Origin: UBA9547 sp044349205 | GTDB lineage: Bacteria > Bacteroidota > Bacteroidia > Cytophagales > UBA9547 | Direction of reading: 5' to 3' | NCBI GenBank assembly: GCA_044349205.1 | Contig: JBIKRJ010000161.1 | Span: 1 to 5,456, forward strand | Length of the DNA: 5,456 bases | Shown: in pieces, positions 1 through 5,456 of the stretch | Layout of the letters: every line of letters starts with the position of its first letter | Numbering within the stretch: position 1 is the stretch's first letter | Program-made: the position numbers and the translations under genes | Notes under the pieces: model-generated | Database searches by the model: none | Seen by the model: only the letters and a program-made list of their open reading frames with translations | Told to the model about the DNA's origin: nothing

Positions 1-389
1 CTCGTTTTTTCGGGCGACATATTGGTCCAAAAGATGGTGTGCAGAAAATGACCTGCCCCATGGAAAGCTATTTCGCGTTCCCAATGTTTGGTAAGCGAAA
101 AATCGCCCGAGGTAATCGATTCTTTTATTTTTTGAGTGGCAGTATTTAAGCCTTTTACATACGAAGCATGGTGCAAATCGTGGTGCAGTTGCATTGTTTT
201 GGCATCGATGTATGGCTCCAAAGCATTGTAAGCGTAACCCAATTCTGGCAGAATGTAATCGCCATTCGAATCGGTGATTTTATCAAATTCGGGTAGCAAT
301 GCAGCTTCGGTCGAAGATATGGAACCAATGCCTGTAAATACGGTGCCACCTGCCAGCAATGATTTCTTTAGAAATGCTCTTTTGTCCAT
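1..389 (-). CDS. sod: Exported Fe/Mn superoxide dismutase, N-terminal part (runs off the left edge)
   Basis: Superoxide dismutase converts superoxide to oxygen and hydrogen peroxide. The 129 visible residues begin with a leader, MDKRAFLKKSLLAGG, whose KRxFLKK pattern followed by a Gly/Ala-rich stretch resembles a Tat signal with Lys-Arg in place of Arg-Arg. The enzyme domain starts near residue 47 with LPELGYAYNALEPYID. It continues with LHHDLHHASY, giving the first metal ligand His69, conserved His73 and gateway Tyr77. GAGHFLHTIFW follows, with second ligand His117. Gly113 lies where manganese enzymes usually have Gly, so Mn is a little favoured, but the deciding C-terminal residues and the Asp and His ligands are beyond the window. 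The ATG at 387-389 is chosen because it gives the complete leader. Export to the periplasm is inferred from the leader; a lipid anchor is unlikely because no lipobox Cys is visible. Divergent from the next gene. Confidence 0.93.
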   Translation of the reverse strand, partial: MDKRAFLKKSLLAGGTVFTGIGSISSTEAALLPEFDKITDSNGDYILPELGYAYNALEPYIDAKTMQLHHDLHHASYVKGLNTATQKIKESITSGDFSLTKHWEREIAFHGAGHFLHTIFWTNMSPEKT

Positions 390-406
390 GTTCTTGATTT
401 GAAAAA

Positions 407-414
407 CAAACATA
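407..414 (-). promoter_or_regulatory. Putative Bacteroidota -7 box for the superoxide dismutase gene
   Basis: Read on the minus strand this is TATGTTTG, an exact match to TAnnTTTG, the -7 element of Bacteroidota primary-sigma promoters. It ends 17 bases before the ATG, so the leader would be only about 10-12 bases. No TTTG is seen at the usual 19-21 base spacing for the -33 element, so the call rests on the -7 match and its position. Confidence 0.4.
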
Positions 415-437
415 TACAAAAGCTGCTAGACTTAGAA

Positions 438-467
438 TTGTGTTATTTTACATTTATCAAAGTTTTG
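438..467 (+). promoter_or_regulatory. Possible weak promoter for the unknown gene pair
   Basis: TTG at 438-440 lies 19 bases before AAGTTTTG at 460-467, which differs from TAnnTTTG only at its first base. The spacing fits the Bacteroidota -33/-7 layout. Transcription would begin near 474, leaving about 8 bases before the ATG at 482 or about 35 before the alternative ATG at 509. The match is imperfect and in AT-rich DNA, so this is tentative. Confidence 0.25.
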
Positions 468-481
468 CATATTGATTTTCA

Positions 482-1051
482 ATGTCTATCTTTATTTTTT
501 TGAATAACATGTTTTTAGGCGAAAGCATTTCCAGAAATCAAAAAACCAACAACTTGCCCTGGATGATTGCCTTTTTTTTCATGGTAAGCCAGGTACTTTG
601 CGATCTTGCGGGCAGTGTTACCTTTTTCCCAATTGTGCATTATGGCATGTATTCGCAACCTATGGTGGGTTCAGACCAATACCAATCCTACGAACTGGTG
701 GTGAACGGTAAAGTGCTGAAAGGCTCAGATTACCGTATCCACGTATGGGAAAATATTCTTGCGCCTGTTTACGATGTAGACCGTATTTCCAACACTACCG
801 ATTTTCAGGACGAAAAAAACACAATCGAAAGGGTTTTTTATTTTTTAGGAATGGAAGGGCTTGGCGTTACTTTGCGCAATCGGATGGGCAATGTGCCTTA
901 CGATGCCCATTTGTTTGGACAGCATTACAAAAAATATCTTTCTGATGTTTTGGGTGTGCCTATTTCCAATTTGAAGGTTTTCAGAGTGGTAAGCAACTAT
1001 TCCGATGGTGGGTATTTTCAAGTGCAAAAAGAGTTGATAGTACATGAGTGA
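482..1051 (+). CDS. Uncharacterised single-pass membrane protein with an extracytoplasmic domain
   Basis: I do not recognise this 189-residue protein. After a short N-terminal stretch, residues 27-51 (from WMIAFFFMVSQVL to FFPIV) form one hydrophobic segment, directly followed by HYGMYSQP. The remaining 130 or so residues are polar and mixed, with no Cys, no repeats and no catalytic motif that I can name. Because few positive charges follow the segment, I infer that the C-terminal domain lies outside the cytoplasm. An in-frame TGA at 473-475 makes ATG 482 the earliest start; ATG 509 or ATG 563 would still keep most or all of the membrane segment. The end overlaps the next gene by 8 bases, so the two are probably translationally coupled and act together. 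It could be an accessory subunit of that membrane protein. Existence of the gene is well supported by the overlap and length; its function is unknown. Confidence 0.75.
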   Translation: MSIFIFLNNMFLGESISRNQKTNNLPWMIAFFFMVSQVLCDLAGSVTFFPIVHYGMYSQPMVGSDQYQSYELVVNGKVLKGSDYRIHVWENILAPVYDVDRISNTTDFQDEKNTIERVFYFLGMEGLGVTLRNRMGNVPYDAHLFGQHYKKYLSDVLGVPISNLKVFRVVSNYSDGGYFQVQKELIVHE

Positions 1052-1874
1052 TGTAAATCGAATATGGGCCGATGGTAAGCACAAGTTCTTGTTAAATTAC
1101 TTGGTGTTTTTTTATGCGGTTTTTTTCTTCTATTTTATTAATCACAAATTTTTTGGGCAACTACAGCCCATGTATTTTAAGCTTGAACCCGATATGCCGC
1201 ATTTGTTCGTGCTGGCTACTGGAATTCCCAAATGGTTGGTCTTGCATCCAGGAGCGTATGTGTGGCTAGATATATTGGTATTATTGTTTCCCGCTGCCAT
1301 CTTGGCATATTACTTCCGAAACAAGAAATTTAATTTGTTTTTGGGCGTGTTCTTTACTGCCTACCTAATGTTGTATTTTTTGTTGCAGAGTGCTTTGCTC
1401 AATGTCAGTTTGCAACCTTGTGTGCCGTATGTGATACTTTCCTGTATGTTTTGGTCCAATTCTGATTCTCGTTTTAAATTGGTACTGCAGGTAGCCAGAT
1501 TCATCATATTATACATGTTTGCTTCGGCCGCCATGTGGAAAATTTTAAGGGGGGCGTTGGTAGAGCCCCAACAAATGAGTCATATTCTAATGGAACAGCA
1601 TGCCAACTACATGGTGAGCGACTGCACTGCATGGATATGTAGTTTTCATGCATATCTGATTCAAAGTCCGGCTTTGTCACAAACACTTTACATTGTGGCT
1701 ACCCTGTTGGAAATGACTTTTATTACTGGTTTTTTCACTCGTAAATACGACAAATTGCTCGTTGTTCTTCTTGTTGTGTTTGTAGTTTTCGACCAGTTTA
1801 TCATGCGCATTCCCTATTGGGCCATACTGGTATCGGCCATCACGTTGTGGGAAAGCACTTCCGATGACGATTAG
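1044..1874 (+). CDS. Uncharacterised polytopic membrane protein (DoxX/HTTM-like in outline)
   Basis: This 276-residue protein is strongly hydrophobic, with about six or seven likely membrane segments: near residues 16-33, 72-91, 98-118, 148-166, 212-230, 237-253 and 257-270, plus a short hydrophobic run at 121-137. Between the segments at 148-166 and 212-230 lies a loop with EQHANYM and SDCTAWIC (Cys194 and Cys199); other Cys are at 126 and 134. The outline, including a Lys near the end of one segment (MWKILRG) and a Glu that opens another (LLEMTF), reminds me of DoxX and HTTM (vitamin K carboxylase-like) membrane proteins, but I see no diagnostic motif, so this is only a resemblance. The ATG lies inside the end of the preceding gene (8-base overlap), supporting coupled translation and a joint function at the inner membrane. 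The C-terminus, ESTSDDD, is acidic. Substrate and activity are unknown. Confidence 0.85.
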   Translation: MSDVNRIWADGKHKFLLNYLVFFYAVFFFYFINHKFFGQLQPMYFKLEPDMPHLFVLATGIPKWLVLHPGAYVWLDILVLLFPAAILAYYFRNKKFNLFLGVFFTAYLMLYFLLQSALLNVSLQPCVPYVILSCMFWSNSDSRFKLVLQVARFIILYMFASAAMWKILRGALVEPQQMSHILMEQHANYMVSDCTAWICSFHAYLIQSPALSQTLYIVATLLEMTFITGFFTRKYDKLLVVLLVVFVVFDQFIMRIPYWAILVSAITLWESTSDDD

Positions 1875-1915
1875 GGGTTATTGCCTGTAGGGTAGGGGAA
1901 GCATCGCAGAATGGT

Positions 1916-1923
1916 TATCTTTG
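1916..1923 (+). promoter_or_regulatory. Putative Bacteroidota -7 box for rnz
   Basis: TATCTTTG matches TAnnTTTG exactly and ends 40 bases before the rnz ATG, predicting a leader of roughly 30-35 bases. The 89-base gap it lies in has no clear -33 TTTG at the right spacing and no convincing terminator hairpin. It suggests rnz can be transcribed independently of the unknown pair upstream. Confidence 0.45.
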
Positions 1924-1963
1924 TTTTGTGTCATCATTCATCTTCCACTAAGCCAAATACTAC

Positions 1964-2875
1964 ATGCCTTTCACTATCAAAATTTTGGGTTCAGGTTCGG
2001 CAGCGCCACTCAAAGGCAGGCACCAAAGTGCCCAATTGGTTACGGTAAATCAACAACATTATCTCATAGATTGTGGCGAGGGGACACAGTATAGGCTGAT
2101 AGAGCAAAAAACCAATCTGAACAAAATCGCGGTAATTTTTATTTCACACCTTCATGGCGACCACATCTTGGGTTTGGTGGGTTTGATTTCGACCATGAGT
2201 TTGTTGAGCCGCAAAAATGGCTTAAAGATATTTTCTCCTGCTGGTTTGGGCGAACTGATTGTGGAGCATTTCAGAGTTTCAAAAACAGTACTCGATTTCG
2301 ATTTGCAAATAATTGAAGTACACGGCGACAAGAAACATCAAGTATATGAAGACGAAAATGTGAAAGTATTTGCTTTTCCTTTAGTGCACGGCATCGAAAC
2401 TTATGGCTATTGGCTGGAAGAAAAACCTCGTCCTCGCAATCTTATCAAAGAAAAAATAGCGGGTCTTTCGGCGGAAGAGATGGGTATACTCAAAATTGGG
2501 CATGATGTGTACCATCCAAACGGCGAGGTGAAATATGCGATGGAAGAATACACTCATCCACAGCCCAAGTGCCTTTCCTATGCTTATTGTTCCGATACGA
2601 TGTTTTCAAAAAAAGTGATTGAAGCGGTAAGATTGGTTGATTGGTTGTACCACGAGGCCACTTATTTGGAAGAACATTTTGAAAAAGCTATAAGCAATCA
2701 GCATGCTACCGCCAAGCAAGCGGCCATTGTGGCCAAAGAGGCAGGTGTGAAAAAGCTTCTCATCGGGCACCTTTCTTCGCGTTATGAAAATTTCGACCAA
2801 CATTTGGCCGAAGCGCTGAAAGAATTTCCAAATACTTTTCCTGCTATAGAAGGCAAGGTGTTTAGTTTGCTTTAA
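1964..2875 (+). CDS. rnz: Ribonuclease Z (tRNA 3' endonuclease)
   Basis: RNase Z cuts the 3' trailer from tRNA precursors that are not processed by exonucleases, in the cytoplasm as a zinc-dependent dimer. The 303 residues match the usual length of the short (ElaC-type) form, about 300-310. The metallo-beta-lactamase fold is clear: LGSGSAAP near the N-terminus, LIDCGEGTQ at 34-42, the zinc motif SHLHGDH at 61-67 (His62, His64, Asp66, His67), His142 in LVHG, Asp211 in CSD, and His269 in GHLSSRY. The HEAT motif at 230-233 and HATAKQAA at 247-254 are RNase Z signatures. Residues 152-182, containing PRPRNLIKEKI and GILKIGHDV, correspond to the flexible arm (exosite) that grips tRNA. All zinc ligands are present, so it should be active. 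The ATG at 1964 gives a standard N-terminus; no Shine-Dalgarno sequence precedes it. Confidence 0.98.
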   Translation: MPFTIKILGSGSAAPLKGRHQSAQLVTVNQQHYLIDCGEGTQYRLIEQKTNLNKIAVIFISHLHGDHILGLVGLISTMSLLSRKNGLKIFSPAGLGELIVEHFRVSKTVLDFDLQIIEVHGDKKHQVYEDENVKVFAFPLVHGIETYGYWLEEKPRPRNLIKEKIAGLSAEEMGILKIGHDVYHPNGEVKYAMEEYTHPQPKCLSYAYCSDTMFSKKVIEAVRLVDWLYHEATYLEEHFEKAISNQHATAKQAAIVAKEAGVKKLLIGHLSSRYENFDQHLAEALKEFPNTFPAIEGKVFSLL

Positions 2876-2917
2876 AACTTTGAAGTTTAATGCTCGATGT
2901 TTAGAAAAGTAAATAGC

Positions 2918-2925
2918 TAAATTTG
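2918..2925 (+). promoter_or_regulatory. Putative Bacteroidota -7 box for menD
   Basis: TAAATTTG matches TAnnTTTG exactly and ends 17 bases before the TTG start codon of menD. Transcription would start around 2932, giving a leader of about 10 bases. No -33 TTTG is found at 19-21 bases upstream. If the box is used, the transcript cannot begin much upstream of the TTG, which fits that codon being the real start. Confidence 0.4.
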
Positions 2926-2942
2926 AATCTTATCCTTCAAAA

Positions 2943-4643
2943 TTGAGCCAGCCCATTTACGATATCGCCGAAATTTGTGCCCAAAAAGGGATTGATACGG
3001 TAATTATTTCACCTGGTTCCCGTTCTGCTCCGCTGGTTTTGGCTTTTGCGCGTCATCCAAAAATCGCAAAACATGTGGTGCTCGACGAAAGGTCGGCGGC
3101 CTACATGGCTTTGGGAATGGCAATAACCAGTGGCAAAACCGTAGCCTTGGTTTGCACATCCGGTACAGCCGCCCTCAATTTTGCACCCGCCATTGCCGAG
3201 GCTTATTATTTGAATATTCCTTTATTGGTACTCACTGCCGACCGACCTCCTGAATGGATAGACCAGTCGGACGGGCAAACAATTCGACAGCAAAACTTGT
3301 ATGCAAACCATGTGAAATGCAGTTATCAGTTGCCCGTAGATGTTTCGCATCCCGATTCTGAATGGCACATTAACCGCACTATCAACGAGGCGATAAACCT
3401 GGCCGCAACATCTCAAAAAGGGCCTGTGCATGTGAATATTCCCTTACGAGAGCCATTGTATCCAAGCCAAGACACCCCATCTACCTATTCAAAAGTCAGG
3501 ATCATACATCGTACCAACACATATCACAAAGTACTGCCCACAGAATGGGAACAGATAAAGGATGAATTTAACAATTCGTCCAAAAAGCTCTTAGTTTTAG
3601 GGCAACAACCTTACAGCCAAGAATTTATCAAAGAGTTGAAGACGTTTGTGGAAAGTTCTGGCATCACACTGGTGGCAGACACTGTGGCAAATGCACACTT
3701 TTTAAAAGCTGATTTTGTTCGGCATCACGATTTGTTTTTGCCGTTACTTGGCACTAAACAGTTAGAAAAAATGAAGCCCGATATGGTCATTTCTGTGGGT
3801 GGCTCCTTGGTATCCAAGCCCTTGAAATTGTTTTTGCGCAAGCACAAACCTACCATCCATTGGCATGTGACCGAAACAGAGAAAGCTCCCGATACCTTTA
3901 GGACACTCACCCGCCATTTGCCCGTTTCACCTTACGCATTTCTTAAAAAAGCCAACAGAACATCGAGTGGTTTTGAGTGCGAACGCAACGAAGTATTTTC
4001 AAGTGTTTGGCTAGAGCTTGAAAGAGTAACTGACCTAAGATTAAAGGAGTATCAAGCGCAAATTTTGCACTCCGATTTTTCGGCGGTATTTAATTTGATG
4101 CAAAATATGCCCCAGAATAGCATTTTGCATGTGGCCAATAGCATGGCAATACGATATGTAAATTTCATAGGCGCGCCAAAATATGTAGAAGTACACAGCA
4201 ACCGCGGAACCAGCGGAATAGACGGATGCTTAAGCACTGCAGTTGGAGCTGCGTTGAAAACCCACAAAACGGTCACTTTGCTCATAGGCGATTTGGCCTT
4301 TTTTTACGACAGCAATGCTTTTTTTCAGGAAACCATTCCCGAAAATTTGAAAATTGTAGTCTTGAACAATCGTTCGGGCAATATCTTCAAAACGATAGAC
4401 GGCCCCTCGCATTTGCCTGAAAGCAAAAGATATTTCGAAACACCCCATCAGCGTTCTGTTCAGTTTTTGGTAGAGGGATATGGTTTGAAATATGGGCAAG
4501 CCGATGAAAATGCTCCACTCAAAAAAATGCTGCAGGAAATTTATGCACATACCGGTTGTGCTGTGTTGGAAGTGCAGACCGATGCCAGTCAAAACCTAAG
4601 CGTATTAAAAAAAATAAGTTCGTATTTGCGCAGCTCTACCTAG
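2943..4643 (+). CDS. menD: MenD, SEPHCHC synthase of menaquinone biosynthesis
   Basis: MenD is a thiamine diphosphate enzyme that joins isochorismate and 2-oxoglutarate to make 2-succinyl-5-enolpyruvyl-6-hydroxy-3-cyclohexene-1-carboxylate, the first committed step of the classical menaquinone route. The 566 residues fit the family. The N-terminal domain shows SPGSRSAP at 23-30 (substrate-binding Ser and Arg), the ThDP-activating Glu49 in DERSAAY, and CTSGTAALN at 71-79. The C-terminal domain shows SNRGTSGIDG at 419-428 and the ThDP/metal motif from GDLAFF (449-454) to LNNRSGN (474-480). The start is a TTG: no ATG lies in frame between the upstream stop at 2910-2912 and the conserved N-terminus, and SQPIYDIAEICAQKG directly after the TTG is where the family begins. 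No other men gene is visible nearby; the other men genes would have to lie elsewhere. Confidence 0.97.
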   Translation: MSQPIYDIAEICAQKGIDTVIISPGSRSAPLVLAFARHPKIAKHVVLDERSAAYMALGMAITSGKTVALVCTSGTAALNFAPAIAEAYYLNIPLLVLTADRPPEWIDQSDGQTIRQQNLYANHVKCSYQLPVDVSHPDSEWHINRTINEAINLAATSQKGPVHVNIPLREPLYPSQDTPSTYSKVRIIHRTNTYHKVLPTEWEQIKDEFNNSSKKLLVLGQQPYSQEFIKELKTFVESSGITLVADTVANAHFLKADFVRHHDLFLPLLGTKQLEKMKPDMVISVGGSLVSKPLKLFLRKHKPTIHWHVTETEKAPDTFRTLTRHLPVSPYAFLKKANRTSSGFECERNEVFSSVWLELERVTDLRLKEYQAQILHSDFSAVFNLMQNMPQNSILHVANSMAIRYVNFIGAPKYVEVHSNRGTSGIDGCLSTAVGAALKTHKTVTLLIGDLAFFYDSNAFFQETIPENLKIVVLNNRSGNIFKTIDGPSHLPESKRYFETPHQRSVQFLVEGYGLKYGQADENAPLKKMLQEIYAHTGCAVLEVQTDASQNLSVLKKISSYLRSST

Positions 4644-4699
4644 ACCAAAAACCGCGATAACAATTGACCTTAAAATTTTATTAATCAATACGCAAGGCT

Positions 4700-4707
4700 T
4701 ACCTTTG
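4700..4707 (+). promoter_or_regulatory. Putative Bacteroidota -7 box for glyA
   Basis: TACCTTTG matches TAnnTTTG exactly, with TTTT at 4676-4679 (three of four bases of the -33 TTTG) 20 bases upstream. It ends 45 bases before the glyA ATG, predicting a leader of about 38 bases. The -33 partner falls in the short palindrome TAAAATTTTA (4671-4680). Of the boxes listed here this has the best -33 context. Confidence 0.5.
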
Positions 4708-4752
4708 TTATCCTTTAATATTCACCTTAGACATCCATTATCTTATACGAAC

Positions 4753-5456
4753 ATGATTGAAACTTCTGTAAGAGACACCCAAGTTTTCGACCTTATTTCA
4801 GCCGAAAAAAAACGCCAATTGCATGGCATTGAACTTATTGCTTCCGAAAATTTTGTTTCCGAACAAGTAATGGAAGCCCAAGGCAGCATTCTTACCAACA
4901 AATATGCCGAGGGCTTGCCCGGGAAGCGTTATTATGGGGGCTGCGAGGTGGTAGATGTAATAGAGCAACTGGCCATAGACCGCATCAAAGAGCTTTTTGG
5001 CGCCGAATGGGCCAATGTGCAACCGCACTCGGGTGCTCAAGCCAATGCCGCCGTGATGTTGGGATGTTTAAATGCTGGCGACAAAATTTTAGGTTTCGAC
5101 CTTTCGCATGGCGGACACTTAACTCATGGTTCGCCTGTCAATTTTTCGGGTAAACTATATGTGCCTTCTTTTTATGGGGTAGACCAAGAAACCGGCACCA
5201 TCGATTGGAACAAAGTGGAAGCCAAAGCCAAGGCTGAAAAACCCAAGTTGATTATTTGTGGGGCTTCTGCCTATTCGCGCGACTGGGATTACAAAAAGCT
5301 GCGCGAAATTGCCGATTCGATAGGGGCACTTCTGATGGCCGATATCTCGCACCCTTCAGGGCTTATAGCCAAAGGCTTGCTGAACAACCCAATGCAGTAT
5401 TGCCACATCGTGACCACTACTACGCATAAAACCTTGCGTGGGCCCCGTGGCGGACT
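4753..5456 (+). CDS. glyA: Serine hydroxymethyltransferase, N-terminal part (runs off the right edge)
   Basis: GlyA interconverts serine and tetrahydrofolate with glycine and 5,10-methylene-tetrahydrofolate, the main source of one-carbon units, in the cytoplasm with pyridoxal phosphate. The 234 visible residues are a little over half of the usual 420-430. Visible landmarks are ELIASENF (27-34), TNKYAEGLPGKRYYGG (48-63, with Tyr51 and Glu53), PHSGAQAN (91-98), LSHGGHLTHG (117-126, with His122 expected to stack on the cofactor), ADISHPSGL (196-204, with Asp197 and His200), and TTTTHKTLRGPRGG (221-234), whose Lys226 is the Schiff-base lysine. The sequence is cut two bases into codon 235. The ATG at 4753 fits the family N-terminus and lacks a Shine-Dalgarno sequence. 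It lies 109 bases after menD and probably has its own promoter. Nothing suggests a broken gene. Confidence 0.98.
   Translation, partial: MIETSVRDTQVFDLISAEKKRQLHGIELIASENFVSEQVMEAQGSILTNKYAEGLPGKRYYGGCEVVDVIEQLAIDRIKELFGAEWANVQPHSGAQANAAVMLGCLNAGDKILGFDLSHGGHLTHGSPVNFSGKLYVPSFYGVDQETGTIDWNKVEAKAKAEKPKLIICGASAYSRDWDYKKLREIADSIGALLMADISHPSGLIAKGLLNNPMQYCHIVTTTTHKTLRGPRGG

Noticed and set aside
155..349. Open frame of 64 codons on the minus strand at the left end
   Set aside because: It overlaps the superoxide dismutase on the same strand in another frame; the dismutase motifs leave no doubt which frame is real.
845..1084. Open frame of 79 codons on the minus strand across the overlap of the unknown pair
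   Set aside because: It is antisense to two longer frames that meet with a typical 8-base overlap, and it has no promoter-like box or recognisable domain.
1874..1898. G-rich stretch with three runs of three or four G, possible G-quadruplex
   Set aside because: Only three runs of at least three G are present and the first loop is long, so the canonical four-run pattern is not met.
2875..2888. Inverted repeat AAACTT-TG-AAGTTT just after the rnz stop codon
   Set aside because: The stem has only two G-C-type pairs at best, the two-base loop is too tight to close, and no U-run follows, so it is not a credible terminator.
4230..4592. Open frame of 120 codons on the minus strand inside menD
   Set aside because: It lies wholly antisense to a clear menD coding region, has no recognisable motif, and is explained by the codon pattern of the real gene.
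4656..4665. GATAACAATT, identical to ten bases of the E. coli lac operator
   Set aside because: Only part of the operator is present, without its symmetrical half, in an unrelated gene gap of a different phylum. It is a chance match.
4644..4752. Possible glycine, tetrahydrofolate or other riboswitch upstream of glyA
   Set aside because: The gap is only 109 bases, AT-rich, with no conserved riboswitch core or stable stems visible, and the predicted transcript leader is about 38 bases.

Overview
This window looks like ordinary chromosome from a member of the Bacteroidota, probably an aerobic environmental lineage; the order cannot be fixed from the sequence alone. Three things suggest this. 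The ribonuclease Z, MenD and serine hydroxymethyltransferase proteins have a Bacteroidota-like character. None of the gene starts has a convincing Shine-Dalgarno sequence. Four gene starts are preceded by an exact TAnnTTTG box, the -7 element of Bacteroidota sigma factor promoters. There are no mobile elements, CRISPR arrays, tRNA or rRNA genes, or signs of recent transfer.

Layout: positions 1-389 (minus strand) hold the first 129 codons of an iron/manganese superoxide dismutase with a Tat-like export signal; its end lies off the left edge. A 92-base divergent gap (390-481) separates it from a plus-strand pair of uncharacterised genes. The first encodes a protein of 189 residues with one membrane segment and an extracytoplasmic domain. 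The second encodes a polytopic membrane protein of 276 residues and overlaps the first by 8 bases. Then follow ribonuclease Z (1964-2875), menD with a TTG start (2943-4643), and the first 234 codons of glyA (4753 to the right edge).

How the genes relate: rnz, menD and glyA point the same way, but gaps of 67-109 bases and a separate -7 box before each suggest three individually transcribed housekeeping genes. They serve tRNA 3'-end maturation, menaquinone synthesis and one-carbon/glycine metabolism. The only tight genetic unit is the overlapping unknown pair, which very likely forms one operon and perhaps one membrane complex. It is the best candidate for something undescribed, although nothing in the sequence shows what it does. 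The superoxide dismutase appears to be placed outside the cytoplasm and is transcribed away from the pair.
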